Origin: Thioalbus denitrificans | GTDB lineage: Bacteria; Pseudomonadota; Gammaproteobacteria; DSM-26407 | Reading direction: 5' to 3' | Assembly: GCF_003337735.1 (NCBI RefSeq) | Contig: NZ_QPJY01000004.1 | Location: forward strand, 207,089-249,878 | DNA length: 42,790 nt | Shown here: in pieces, positions 6,641-14,759 of the stretch | Layout: each line of letters starts with the position of its first letter | How positions within the stretch are numbered: the stretch's first letter is position 1 | Made by a program: the position numbers and the translations under genes | The notes under the pieces: model-generated | What the model was told of the DNA's origin: nothing | Database searches by the model: none | The model's input: only the letters and a program-made list of their open reading frames with translations

Positions 6641-9600
6641 ATGGCCGGAACGCCCAATCGGATCGCAGCAGACGGCAAGGCGGGCCGGGCAGCACTCCGG
6701 CAGCGGCTTCCGGTGCTGCTCCTGGCGCTTCTGGGCACCCTGTTGACCCTCGGTGCCTACCTCCAGGCACACCGGCAGATGGCACACCTGGAGTCCGCCG
6801 AGCTCGAGCGGCGCGCAGCGGAATATGCCACGGAGATCCAGCACACCCTCGACATGAACCTGGAGATACTGGAGGGTGTGGGGGCTCTGTTCGATGCCTC
6901 CCGCGAGGTGAGCCGCACCGAGTTCGAGGCTTACGGCCGCTACGCCCTCGCCCACCACGGCGAGCTGCAGGCCCTGGAATGGGCACCGCGGGTGCCGGCG
7001 GCCTACCGTGCCAACTATGAGACCGCCGCCCGCGCCGAGGGACTGGAGAAATTCCGGATTGTCGAGCGGGCCCCGGACGGCGGCTTGCAACCGGCCGGCG
7101 ACCGTTCTGAATACTTTCCCGTATTTTATCGATTCCCGGACGCGGACGCTGAAAGCCCCTATGGCCTCGACCTGGGAAGCGATCCCCGGCAACGGCCCGT
7201 CATCGAACAGGCCAGGGAACGGGGCGGCACCGTGGCTGCGGTACCCCGGCATGCGGTGGGCACCGCCCGGGATGGAAGGCTCCTGATCGTACTGCCCGTA
7301 TACCGGACCAGCCGGTCCGGGCAGGAACTGGATGGGCCCCTCACCAGCACCCCCCCCTATGGCTTCCTCGTCGCCATCATCCGGATCAGGGAGATGATCG
7401 ACGCAGCACTGCGGCTGTTTCCGGCGGACGAGCTGAACCTCCGCCTCGACGATTCCGGGCACGGGAACGAGATGCCCGCGAGTCTCTACGTCAACGGCAC
7501 GGACTACCTGCCCGGCGCGGATGACCTGCGCTTCGACATCGAGCTGCCCGGCAGCTCCTGGGTGCTGTCCATCGCGCCCGGCCCCGCATTCGGTGCCGGC
7601 CACTACCATCAATGGCCCCTGCTCCTGCTCGTCTTCGGACTGGTGTTCACCTTTTCCTTCACCGCCTATCTGGACACCATGCGGCGCCGCTCCGCCACCC
7701 TCGGGGCCATGAACCGGGCCCTGGCCGAGTCCCGGGATCGGATCGAGCAGGCCCACCGGGAATGGGTCGAGGCCTTCGACGCGGTACCGGATCCCATTTT
7801 CGTGCACGATTCCGAAGGCAGGCTGGTGCGTGCCAACCGCGCCTACGCCGAGGCTGCGGGCCTGCCCTTCAAGGAGATGCTCGGCCGTCCCTACTGGGAG
7901 GTGTTCCCGCGCGGCGACGGACCGTTCCCCGGCTGCAGTCTCCATGATGAATACTCGGAAGAGCCGTACGAAATGACCCTGGCAGGGCGACACTACGCTG
8001 CCCGTAGCTTCAGGCTCCACAATGGCGAAATCCGGCCGCGATCCGGCATCCACATCCTCCAGGACATCACCGCCCGCCGCAGTGCGCAACAGGAGATGCT
8101 GGAGGCCCACCGCCGGGCCCAGCGCTACCTGGACGTGGTCAACGTCATGATCCTCGCCCTGGATCCCGAGGGGCACATCACCCTGATCAACCGCCGCGGC
8201 TGCGAGATACTGGGCTACCCGGAGGAGGAACTGATCGGCTGCGACTGGGTCGAGCAATGCATCCCGGAGCCGCAGCGGGAGGAGGTCCGCGCCCTGTTCC
8301 AGCAGCACTTGGACAGCATGCCCGTCGAGCACGCGGAGGGCCCGGTCCTGACCCGGGACGGACAGGTGCGCTTCATCAGCTGGCACAACACGCTGCTGCA
8401 CGATCAGGCGGGCCGGCCCATCGGCACCCTCTCCTCGGGCCAGGATGTCACCGGGCAGCGCGCCGCCGAAGCCGCCCTGCGCACCAGCGAGGAGCGGCTC
8501 TCGCTGATGCTCGAGGGCACCGAGGACGGCCTGTGGGACTGGGACCTGGTGAATGACAGCGTCTACTTCTCACCCCGCTGGAAGGCGATCATCGGCTACG
8601 CTGTGGCGGAAATCGGCAACAGTGCCGACGAGTGGCAAAGGCGCATCCACCCCAAGGACCGTGAAACCACCCTGGCGGAGGTGGAGCGTGTCCTGCAGGG
8701 CGATGCCGAGCGTATCGACCTGGAGTTCAGGATGCGCCATCGCGATGGTCACGATGTCTGGATCCAGAGCCGCGGCCGCGTATTCCGCGACAGTACAGGC
8801 AGGCCCGTGCGCATGGTGGGCGCCCACACCGACATCACCGCCCGCCGGGAATTCCAGATCCGGGAGCACGCGCTCCTGGAGGCGCTGCGCGAGCGGGTGA
8901 AGGAGATCGACTGCCTCTACCAGGTGACGCGCCTGGCCACCGACACCGAACAGCCCCTGGAGCAGGTGCTGCAGCGGATTGCCGATACGCTGCCCGGGGG
9001 TTGGCAATACCCGGACAAGGCCGCCGCCCGGGTCAGGCTCGGGGAGAGCAACCTCACCAGCCGCGATTACCGCCCCACCGAGTGGACCCTGCGGGCGCCC
9101 ATCCCGCTGCCCGATCCGCCCGACGGCGAGGTGGAACTGTGCTACCTGGAGCCGCTGCCGGAGGCGGATCACGGCCCCTTCCTGGACGAGGAGATGGCGC
9201 TCATCGAGTCGGTGGGCGTGCAGCTGGGGCAGCTCATCGCCCAGCGCCGCCATGCCGAGAGCCTGCACCGCCTCAACCGCACCCTGCGCACCCTCAGCCA
9301 GAGCAATACGGCCCTGGTCCGCGCCGGCAGCGAGGTGGAGCTCAACCAGTCCCTGTGCGATGTCATGGCCCGGCAGGGCGGCTATCCCCTGGTCTGGGTC
9401 GCCCATCGCGGCGACAGGCCGGCCGCCGGCATGCAGATCCGGGCCGTGGCCGGCACCCTCTCCACGTGGGAGGAGTTACTGAGTTGCGCGGGAGCGATCA
9501 ATACCGGTGCATCCGCCGACCTGGCGCTGAGCACGGGCAACGGCGACAGCTCCTGCGTCGTTCTGCCCCTGCTCGAGGCGGGGCATGTATTCGGCGTGCT

Positions 9601-10336
9601 CGGCGTCTGCGCGGCGCCGCAGCAGGAGTTCACCACCGAGGAGGTGGCGCTGCTGGAGGAACTCGCCAACGACCTCGCCTTCGGCATCCGCAGCCACCGC
9701 ACCTCAGACGAACGCGACCGCGCCCGCGAAGCGCTGGGGAAGGTGCTGTTCCAGACCATCGAGGCCATCTCCCGCACCGTGGAGATCCGCGATCCCTACA
9801 CCGCCGGCCACCAGCGCCGGGTGGCCCTGCTGGCCGAGGCCATCGCCCGCGAGTTGGGCTGGAGCGAGGATCGCATCGAGGGGCTGCGCCTCGGCGCCAT
9901 CATCCACGACATCGGCAAGATCTACGTGCCGGCCGAGATTCTCAACCGCCCGGGCCGCCTGACACCGCAGGAGTTCGGCATCATCCAGCAGCATCCCCAG
10001 GTGGGCCACGACATCGTACGGGGCATCTCCTTCCCGTGGCCGGTGGCGGAGATGATCCTGCAGCACCACGAGCGCCTCGACGGCAGCGGCTACCCCAACG
10101 GCCTGGCCGGGGACGCCATCGTGGAGGAGGCCCGCATCCTGGCGGTGGCCGACGTGGTGGAGGCTATCAGCGCCCACCGGCCCTACCGCCCCGCGCTGGG
10201 TCCGGAGAAGGCGCTGGCGGAGATCCGCAGCGGTCGCGGCGGGCGCTACGACGCCGACATCGTGGACACCTGCGTGCGGCTGTTCGAGGAGGCCCGCTTC
10301 CAGTGGCCCGACGAGACGGGGCCGGGGAGTTACTGA
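6641..10336 (+). CDS. CHASE-PAS-GAF-HD-GYP c-di-GMP phosphodiesterase
   Basis: A 1231-residue membrane sensor. Two membrane segments (about 22-41 and 324-345) enclose a periplasmic CHASE-like domain. The cytoplasmic part has three PAS domains (starting near 375, 496 and 618), then two GAF-like regions (about 750-870 and 880-1015). The HD-GYP output domain runs from about 1033 to 1215. The catalytic signature is intact: HDIGK near 1088, HHE near 1142 and LDGSGYP just after. No GGDEF or EAL domain is present, so the predicted output is c-di-GMP hydrolysis only. The gene is transcribed alone, 213 bp after nnrS, and its 3' end overlaps the convergent eIF2B-like gene by 7 bp. The input signal is unknown; several PAS domains suggest redox or gas sensing (inference). 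Confidence 0.92.
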   Translation: MAGTPNRIAADGKAGRAALRQRLPVLLLALLGTLLTLGAYLQAHRQMAHLESAELERRAAEYATEIQHTLDMNLEILEGVGALFDASREVSRTEFEAYGRYALAHHGELQALEWAPRVPAAYRANYETAARAEGLEKFRIVERAPDGGLQPAGDRSEYFPVFYRFPDADAESPYGLDLGSDPRQRPVIEQARERGGTVAAVPRHAVGTARDGRLLIVLPVYRTSRSGQELDGPLTSTPPYGFLVAIIRIREMIDAALRLFPADELNLRLDDSGHGNEMPASLYVNGTDYLPGADDLRFDIELPGSSWVLSIAPGPAFGAGHYHQWPLLLLVFGLVFTFSFTAYLDTMRRRSATLGAMNRALAESRDRIEQAHREWVEAFDAVPDPIFVHDSEGRLVRANRAYAEAAGLPFKEMLGRPYWEVFPRGDGPFPGCSLHDEYSEEPYEMTLAGRHYAARSFRLHNGEIRPRSGIHILQDITARRSAQQEMLEAHRRAQRYLDVVNVMILALDPEGHITLINRRGCEILGYPEEELIGCDWVEQCIPEPQREEVRALFQQHLDSMPVEHAEGPVLTRDGQVRFISWHNTLLHDQAGRPIGTLSSGQDVTGQRAAEAALRTSEERLSLMLEGTEDGLWDWDLVNDSVYFSPRWKAIIGYAVAEIGNSADEWQRRIHPKDRETTLAEVERVLQGDAERIDLEFRMRHRDGHDVWIQSRGRVFRDSTGRPVRMVGAHTDITARREFQIREHALLEALRERVKEIDCLYQVTRLATDTEQPLEQVLQRIADTLPGGWQYPDKAAARVRLGESNLTSRDYRPTEWTLRAPIPLPDPPDGEVELCYLEPLPEADHGPFLDEEMALIESVGVQLGQLIAQRRHAESLHRLNRTLRTLSQSNTALVRAGSEVELNQSLCDVMARQGGYPLVWVAHRGDRPAAGMQIRAVAGTLSTWEELLSCAGAINTGASADLALSTGNGDSSCVVLPLLEAGHVFGVLGVCAAPQQEFTTEEVALLEELANDLAFGIRSHRTSDERDRAREALGKVLFQTIEAISRTVEIRDPYTAGHQRRVALLAEAIARELGWSEDRIEGLRLGAIIHDIGKIYVPAEILNRPGRLTPQEFGIIQQHPQVGHDIVRGISFPWPVAEMILQHHERLDGSGYPNGLAGDAIVEEARILAVADVVEAISAHRPYRPALGPEKALAEIRSGRGGRYDADIVDTCVRLFEEARFQWPDETGPGSY

Positions 10337-11220
10337 TGGCAGCCTGTCGCGCCGGCACGGGGTCCCCGTTCCACGCCCGCCTCGGTGATCCAGGCGCTCA
10401 CCAGGCGGGCCGGCGTCACCTCGAAGTAGGGATTCATCACCCGTACGCCGGGCAGCTCCGGCGCACCCAGCTCGGCCGGATCCATCTCCTCCAGTTCGGG
10501 CCCCTCCGATGAGGGCGACAGGCGCTTGAAGCTCTCGCAGCAGACATAGAAGGGGATGCCGTTGTCCCGGGCAGTCAGCGCCAACAGGTAGGTACCGGTC
10601 TTGTTCACCACTGCGCCATCGGCCGTCAGGGCGTCGGCGCCCACCAGTATCGCATCGGCACCGGCCGCGTAACGGCCCAGCGCCGCGTCGGTGACCAGCG
10701 TGGTGGGTATGTGCCATGCCGAGAGAGCGGCGGCCAGGCGGTGACCCTCGTTCAGGGGACGCGATTCGGCCACGATGGCCCGCACTCCCGCCTCCCGCAG
10801 CTTTTCGAATACCGCGGCCACGGTCGAGCTCAGGCTCAGGGTGGCGATGGTGCATCCCGCCCCGAGGCGGGTGGCGGCATGTCCGGCGGCCCTGTCCACC
10901 GCCCGTTTCGACTCCGCCGCCACGGACTCCGCGGCCCCGGCCGCGGTGGCGCGGGCCTCGGCGAGGGGTAGATGCCCACAACGGGCCAGTTCGCCCTTCC
11001 AGCGCCCGAGCAGGTTGTACAGCGGCGCCATGCTCGGCCGGGTGGCGACGAGGAAATCCGCGGCCGCGCACAAGTCCGCCACCAGTGTCGCCGGGTCCGG
11101 AGCGGCGGTGCGACGGGCCAGTTCGGAGAGGAACTCCAGGGACTGCCGGGCCAGTTCACTGGCGCCGTGGAGGCGATCCGCCGCGAGCCGGGCGCGGAAT
11201 TCGGCGACGGGATCAGCCAC
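10330..11220 (-). CDS. eIF2B-alpha / R15P-isomerase-like protein
   Basis: A 296-residue member of the eIF2B-alpha/MtnA/ribose-1,5-bisphosphate isomerase superfamily. A helical N-terminal half is followed by the Rossmann-like half: AESRPLNEG near 151, GADALTADGAVVNKTGT at 194-210, then VMNPYFEVTPA. The conserved Asp of the isomerases is kept (D196). By manual alignment, the catalytic Cys of R15P isomerase and MtnA is replaced by Ser129 (IATLSLSS), so isomerase activity is doubtful. A regulatory or sugar-phosphate/nucleotide-binding role is possible. It overlaps the upstream Nudix gene by 8 bp and probably shares its transcript. The 3' end overlaps the convergent HD-GYP gene. Substrate unknown. 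Confidence 0.82.
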   Translation of the reverse strand: MADPVAEFRARLAADRLHGASELARQSLEFLSELARRTAAPDPATLVADLCAAADFLVATRPSMAPLYNLLGRWKGELARCGHLPLAEARATAAGAAESVAAESKRAVDRAAGHAATRLGAGCTIATLSLSSTVAAVFEKLREAGVRAIVAESRPLNEGHRLAAALSAWHIPTTLVTDAALGRYAAGADAILVGADALTADGAVVNKTGTYLLALTARDNGIPFYVCCESFKRLSPSSEGPELEEMDPAELGAPELPGVRVMNPYFEVTPARLVSAWITEAGVERGPRAGATGCHQ

Positions 11221-11650
11221 CCGCCGCCTCCCGTTCCAGGCAGGCGGCCAGGGCCTCGGCCAGGGCCGGCACGGTGGCGTATTCGCCGAGGTCCGCTGGC
11301 CGGACCCAGCGCAACTCCAGGTTCTCCCAGTCCAGCCTCACCGCGTCGGGATCGTCCACCTCGAACAGGAAGGGATGCACCACCCAGCAACGCCCCACTG
11401 CCGCATCCTCGATTTCCAGCGGGGGCGCGGCGCTCACCAGGCGCGGGACGGCAGACGGGATCCCCGTCTCCTCCTCCACCTCGCGCCGGGCCTGATCCAG
11501 GGGGTCGGCATCCTCCAGGTAGCCGCTGATCCCCGACCAGAGCCCCTGGTAGGTGCCGACCCGCCCGCTGCGCCTGACCAGCAGCACCCTGTCACCGTGA
11601 CGCAGGAAGGCGGTCACGACGTGGCGCCGCTCGGGGGAGCCGGCAGCCAC
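11213..11650 (-). CDS. Nudix hydrolase
   Basis: A 145-residue Nudix-fold protein. The Nudix box is at about residues 43-64 (GYLED...ARREVEEETGI); its REVEEETG core is intact, while the leading Gly-Glu part is one residue short of the canonical spacing. The start is the GTG at 11650, 6 bp after the upstream HPF-like stop, with no strong ribosome site; coupling to the upstream gene is likely. Its 3' end overlaps the eIF2B-like gene by 8 bp. The substrate cannot be read from sequence; nucleotide-sugar or dinucleoside-type diphosphates are typical of the family. Tight linkage to the eIF2B-like gene suggests a shared metabolite. Confidence 0.88.
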   Translation of the reverse strand: MAAGSPERRHVVTAFLRHGDRVLLVRRSGRVGTYQGLWSGISGYLEDADPLDQARREVEEETGIPSAVPRLVSAAPPLEIEDAAVGRCWVVHPFLFEVDDPDAVRLDWENLELRWVRPADLGEYATVPALAEALAACLEREAAGG

Positions 11651-11656
11651 CCCGCC

Positions 11657-12226
11657 CTACCCGACCACGTGGTGCTTGCCGGCCACGCGCACCGTGCTGG
11701 CCTGGGGCCCCTGCTCCCCCTGCTCCTCGTGGAAGAACACCTCGGTGCCCACCGCGAGCTGCTCGAAGCTGCCGTCGAGCACGCTGTTGCGGTGGAAGTA
11801 GATCACCCGTCCGTCGGGCGTCTCGATCTTGCCGTAATCCTCCGTCGGCAAAAGTCCGAGGACGCGGCCGTAGGCCGGTTCCTCGTGCGCCTTGACGAAG
11901 CCGCGCGACTTGCGCACGCGGTCTTCCAGTTGCCGCTGGAGCGCGGCGAAGGCATCGCGCAGCGCCACGTAGACATCCTCGTGGGAGCGGTCATCGTGGT
12001 GACGTCCACCGCTGACCACCAGCTCCCCCTCGGGGACGGTGGCATCGATGCGCACGTGGAAGCGCTTGCCCTTGTGGTGACGGCCGTGAGGTGATTCCAC
12101 CACCACGCGGCAACTCATGATGTCGCCGAAGAAGCGCTCGAGCTTTTCCGCCTTTTCCTGGATGCGTGCCTCCACGGCGGGCGAGGGTTCCATGTCGCGG
12201 AAGGTGATCTGCAAGGGCAGTTTCAT
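11657..12226 (-). CDS. HPF/RaiA-like domain fused to cold-shock domain
   Basis: A 189-residue two-domain protein. Residues 1 to about 110 are the ribosome-hibernation (sigma-54 modulation/RaiA) fold: LQITFRDME at the start, VVVESPHGRHHKGK, VRIDATVP and a helix with DAFAALQRQLEDRVR. Residues about 120-185 are a cold-shock-like OB fold (YGKIETPDGRVIYFHRNSV and VGTEVFFHEE). Both parts bind ribosome or RNA, so a role in stress-time ribosome inactivation is likely. It is the first gene of an operon with the Nudix and eIF2B-like genes, with only 6 bp before the next start. The 5' region upstream of it is occupied by the palindromic element at 12279-12436. Confidence 0.9.
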   Translation of the reverse strand: MKLPLQITFRDMEPSPAVEARIQEKAEKLERFFGDIMSCRVVVESPHGRHHKGKRFHVRIDATVPEGELVVSGGRHHDDRSHEDVYVALRDAFAALQRQLEDRVRKSRGFVKAHEEPAYGRVLGLLPTEDYGKIETPDGRVIYFHRNSVLDGSFEQLAVGTEVFFHEEQGEQGPQASTVRVAGKHHVVG

Positions 12227-12278
12227 AGGGTTCTCCCCCCTGCGTAGCGGGTTGTTCGCCCCGGTGACGGGGACAAGA

Positions 12279-12436
12279 AGCCTGTCGGACTTGAGGCTGA
12301 TCTACTGCGCCGGCGGGACAGCGGCCCATATGAGGCCGATTTTTCGTTACATAGACCCACTATGCGCCTCAAAATCGGCCCCATCTGTCCTCGCTCTCCC
12401 ACTCGGCTCGCTACGATCGCTCAAGTCCGACAGGCT
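12279..12436. repeat. 158-bp imperfect palindrome with 16-bp perfect ends
   Basis: The ends are perfect 16-bp inverted repeats (AGCCTGTCGGACTTGA at 12279-12294; complement at 12421-12436). Nested inside are a 10-bp inverted pair (GGCCGATTTT near 12335 and its complement near 12371) and a central CATAG-ACCCA-CTATG hairpin. The whole unit can fold as one long hairpin. It starts 1 bp after the DksA-like stop and ends 52 bp before the HPF-like start. A 19-bp piece recurs at 36824-36842, which indicates a dispersed repeat family. Confidence 0.85.
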
Positions 12437-12437
12437 C

Positions 12438-12836
12438 CTAGAGGGTCGGCCGCCCGGGCTGGGCGTGGGTACGCTCATACTCGGCCTGGCAGTCCACGCA
12501 GCGCTCGGCCGTTGGATAGGCCTGCAGACGCTCGTGGCCGATATCCGTCTGGCACTCCCGGCAGATACCGTAGAGATCCTGGGCCATGCGCCCCAGGGCG
12601 GTCTCCAGTGCCCGGATCTCGTGCACATGGCGATCGATGTCGGCCAGCGTGACATCCACCAGCAGGTCGGCCAGGGACTGGTCCTCCAGGTCGTGCACCT
12701 GCCCGGCCAGTTCCCCGTAGTGCTCCTCGTCCGCGCGCAGGAGAATTTCGCGCACCTCGGCACGCTTGTCCTCCAGGCGCGTCCGGATTTGCTGCTTGAG
12801 GCTCTTGAGCTGGGGGGCGGTGAGTCGTTCTGCCAT
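12438..12836 (-). CDS. DksA/TraR-type zinc-finger protein
   Basis: A 132-residue DksA-like protein. A helical N-terminal region suited to a coiled coil (about 8-85) is followed by a four-Cys zinc finger: C92-x2-C95-x17-C113-x2-C116. DksA-family proteins bind the RNA polymerase secondary channel. This one is shorter than DksA and nearer the YbiI/TraR-like DksA homologues, so it may act on a subset of promoters. The start at 12836 has an AGGAGC ribosome site 6 nt upstream; longer in-frame extensions lack one. The stop is immediately followed by the palindromic element, which may serve as the transcript end. Confidence 0.85.
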   Translation of the reverse strand: MAERLTAPQLKSLKQQIRTRLEDKRAEVREILLRADEEHYGELAGQVHDLEDQSLADLLVDVTLADIDRHVHEIRALETALGRMAQDLYGICRECQTDIGHERLQAYPTAERCVDCQAEYERTHAQPGRPTL

Positions 12837-12990
12837 GACCTGCTCCTGCTGCCGGATGGATGTCCGGGTGGCTGGCCCGGCTCTGTGGCGGGGTGGGCCA
12901 TTGCACCCGCCCTCACTCCTATTATGGTCCGGGTTTCGTCTCCCTGCAGTGCCGGCGCCCGACGGACGCCGCCCGCGCCCCGGGGCGCCG

Positions 12991-13686
12991 TCACAGCCCG
13001 TCGAGGTAGCCGGGGCCGAGTTGCCGCATCTGGGCCAGGATCCAGGCCTGGCGTTCGCGCTCCACGGCACCGGGGGCGCTCACCGAGCGCTGCAGCGGGT
13101 TGGGAAGCACCGCCGCCAGCAGCGCCGCCTGCGCCTCGTCGAGCCGGGACGGCTCCACGCCCAGGAAGCGCCGGCTGGCCGCCCCCACGCCGAAGGTGAG
13201 GGGGCCGAGCTCCGCCACGTTCACATACATCTCCAGGATCCGGCGCTTGCCCCAGGCCAGCTCGATGAGGACCGTGTAGTAGGCCTCCAGGGCCTTGCGC
13301 AGCCAGCTCCTGCCCGGCCACAGGAAGACGTTCTTCGCCACCTGCTGGGACAGGGTGCTGGCGCCCCGCAGCCGCCCGCCGCGAGCGGCATCCTCCACCG
13401 CGTCGGCGATGGAATCCAGGTCGAAGCCGAAATGCACGGGGAATTTCTGGTCCTCGGCGGCCACCACCGCGAGCAGGAAGCGGGGCGACACCTCCGCGAG
13501 GTCCACCCACCGGTAGTGGAGCCGCGCGCCGGACGGCGCCTCGAACCAGCGCTGGATCATCAACAGGGTCAGCGGCGGGTCTGCGAAGCGCCATAGCGCC
13601 ACCGGCAGCAGGCTCAGGAGCAGCAGGGCCAGGAGCAGGCGCAGGATCAGTCGGCGCAGCCGGTTTGCTTTGCTTTTACGGCGCAT
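12991..13686 (-). CDS. mtgA: Monofunctional peptidoglycan transglycosylase
   Basis: GT51 enzyme that polymerises lipid II into glycan strands at the outer face of the inner membrane. The 231-residue protein has one N-terminal membrane segment (about 12-33). The catalytic motif AAEDQKFPVHFGFD puts Glu78 as general base. The second motif GASTLSQQVAKNVFLWPGRSW follows, then ELAWGKRRILEMYVN. There is no transpeptidase domain. The ATG at 13686 gives the usual family length; a longer frame would need a TTG start. It is divergent from tetR, with 119 bp between them. Confidence 0.94.
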   Translation of the reverse strand: MRRKSKANRLRRLILRLLLALLLLSLLPVALWRFADPPLTLLMIQRWFEAPSGARLHYRWVDLAEVSPRFLLAVVAAEDQKFPVHFGFDLDSIADAVEDAARGGRLRGASTLSQQVAKNVFLWPGRSWLRKALEAYYTVLIELAWGKRRILEMYVNVAELGPLTFGVGAASRRFLGVEPSRLDEAQAALLAAVLPNPLQRSVSAPGAVERERQAWILAQMRQLGPGYLDGL

Positions 13687-13769
13687 GGGAGTAGCCGGAA
13701 CGGGTGCCGTCGGAGCCGCATTGTCCCTTGCCGGCGGCAGGCTGGGCAATCGGTCCGATTGTTGAAAGG

Positions 13770-13798
13770 TTGAACTGTACCGATCGGTCTATTAGATT
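13770..13798 (+). promoter_or_regulatory. tetR promoter with operator between -35 and -10
   Basis: TTGAAC (13770-13775), a 17-nt spacer, then TAGATT (13793-13798) form a sigma-70-type promoter. The spacer contains the palindrome ACCGATCGGT at 13779-13788, continuing as GGTCTA. This resembles the site before tusA (TAGACC-AACC-GGTCTA). A repressor bound here would block RNA polymerase. The predicted TSS (about 13804-13806) falls at or next to the ATG, so the tetR mRNA may be leaderless. Confidence 0.7.
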
Positions 13799-13805
13799 AG
13801 TGGAT

Positions 13806-14411
13806 ATGAAACCGGAATCGGATACCCGTCGGCGCATCATCGACAGCGCGGCCGACCTGTTCCACGCCCGCAGCTACGGCGAGGTGGGCGTGGCGGCCAT
13901 CTGCGCGCATGCGGGGGTGACCAAGGGAAGTTTCTTCCACTTCTTCCCCAGCAAGCGGGACCTGGCGCTGGCCGTCATGGATCGCTACCGGGAGCAGTTC
14001 TCCGAGGAGATCTTCGCCCGCGCCCTCGACCCGCGCCTCCCGCCCCTGGAGCGCCTCGATCGCTTCGTGGAGGTTCTCCATGCCTTCCAGAAGTCCCGGG
14101 CCGAGACGGCCGGCCACATGCCCGGCTGCCCGTTCGGCAACCTGGCCATGGAGCAGGGCACCCAGGACGAGATCCTGCGCCGCAAGGTGGACGGCATCCT
14201 GCGCGCCCTGGCCGGACACTTCGAGACCCTGGTGGCCGAGGCGGTGGAGCGGGGAGATATTGAAGCCGACGTGGACCCGGCCGCCACCGCCGAGGCGATG
14301 ATGGGCTACCTGGAAGGAATTCAGCTGCTGGCCAAGGCCCGCAACGACCCGGAGATGCTCCGCCGGCTGGGACCGGTGGTGAAGACGATCCGGGTGCTCA
14401 AGTCGGGGTGA
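13806..14411 (+). CDS. TetR-family repressor, probable regulator of tusA-dsrE2
   Basis: A 201-residue TetR regulator. The N-terminal helix-turn-helix spans about residues 7-53 (RRRIIDSAADLF, VAAICAHAGVTKGSFFHFFPSK). The ligand domain contains HMPGCPFGNLAMEQ at 104-117, the CPFGN-type motif of one TetR subgroup. C108 lies where NemR-like repressors carry a reactive Cys (from memory, to be aligned). The start at 13806 is set by the HTH and by the promoter just upstream; no ribosome site precedes it. A nearly identical half-site lies in its own promoter and in front of tusA, so it likely represses itself and the downstream sulfur-transfer genes. Sensing a reactive sulfur or electrophile through Cys is inference. 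Confidence 0.92.
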   Translation: MKPESDTRRRIIDSAADLFHARSYGEVGVAAICAHAGVTKGSFFHFFPSKRDLALAVMDRYREQFSEEIFARALDPRLPPLERLDRFVEVLHAFQKSRAETAGHMPGCPFGNLAMEQGTQDEILRRKVDGILRALAGHFETLVAEAVERGDIEADVDPAATAEAMMGYLEGIQLLAKARNDPEMLRRLGPVVKTIRVLKSG

Positions 14412-14429
14412 TTTTTTTTACCCCGGGAC

Positions 14430-14445
14430 TAGACCAACCGGTCTA
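14430..14445. promoter_or_regulatory. Palindromic operator before tusA
   Basis: Perfect inverted repeat TAGACC-AACC-GGTCTA, 22 bp before the tusA start and 18 bp after the tetR stop. Its right half and following T/A bases match the site in the tetR promoter (GGTCTATT). It is probably the binding site of the adjacent TetR protein. Confidence 0.78.
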
Positions 14446-14467
14446 TTTAATCGAAAGGAGAAAAACC

Positions 14468-14698
14468 ATGGATGCAACCCAACAGACCCTCGACGCCCGC
14501 GGACTCAACTGCCCCCTGCCCATCCTCCGGACCCGCAAGTCGCTCGGCGCCATGGACGCCGGGGAGACCCTGCAGGTGCTCGCCACCGATCCCGGCTCGG
14601 TCAAGGACATGGAGTCCTTCTGCGCCCAGACCGGCAACGAGCTGGTCTCCTCCGGCCAGGAGGACGGCCAGTTCGTCTTCCTGATCCGCAAGGCCTGA
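14468..14698 (+). CDS. tusA: TusA-family sulfur carrier protein
   Basis: A 76-residue cytoplasmic sulfur carrier. The family motif LDARGLNCPLPILRTRK places the persulfide-bearing Cys at residue 15 within CPLP. The fold matches a single TusA domain in length. An AAAGGAG ribosome site ends 7 nt before ATG 14468, which decides this start over an in-frame upstream ATG at 14408. It follows tetR and precedes dsrE2, the arrangement seen in sulfur-oxidising bacteria where TusA and DsrE-type proteins pass sulfane sulfur towards sHdr or reverse Dsr systems. No rhodanese gene is adjacent here. Confidence 0.94.
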   Translation: MDATQQTLDARGLNCPLPILRTRKSLGAMDAGETLQVLATDPGSVKDMESFCAQTGNELVSSGQEDGQFVFLIRKA

Positions 14699-14709
14699 GC
14701 GCGATCCCA

Positions 14710-14734
14710 GGGGCGGACGCTTCGCGTCCGCCCC
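14710..14734 (+). other. Intercistronic hairpin between tusA and dsrE2
   Basis: Perfect 11-bp stem (GGGGCGGACGC at 14710-14720, complement at 14724-14734) with a TTC loop and no T tract. It is more likely an mRNA stability or processing element than a terminator, and could set the TusA:DsrE2 ratio. Confidence 0.6.
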
Positions 14735-14759
14735 GACCCCCACCCGAAGGAGAGCCGCC

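Noticed and set aside
10330-11220. Assignment as a working ribose-1,5-bisphosphate isomerase or MtnA
   Set aside because: The catalytic Cys appears replaced by Ser129; only the superfamily is supported.
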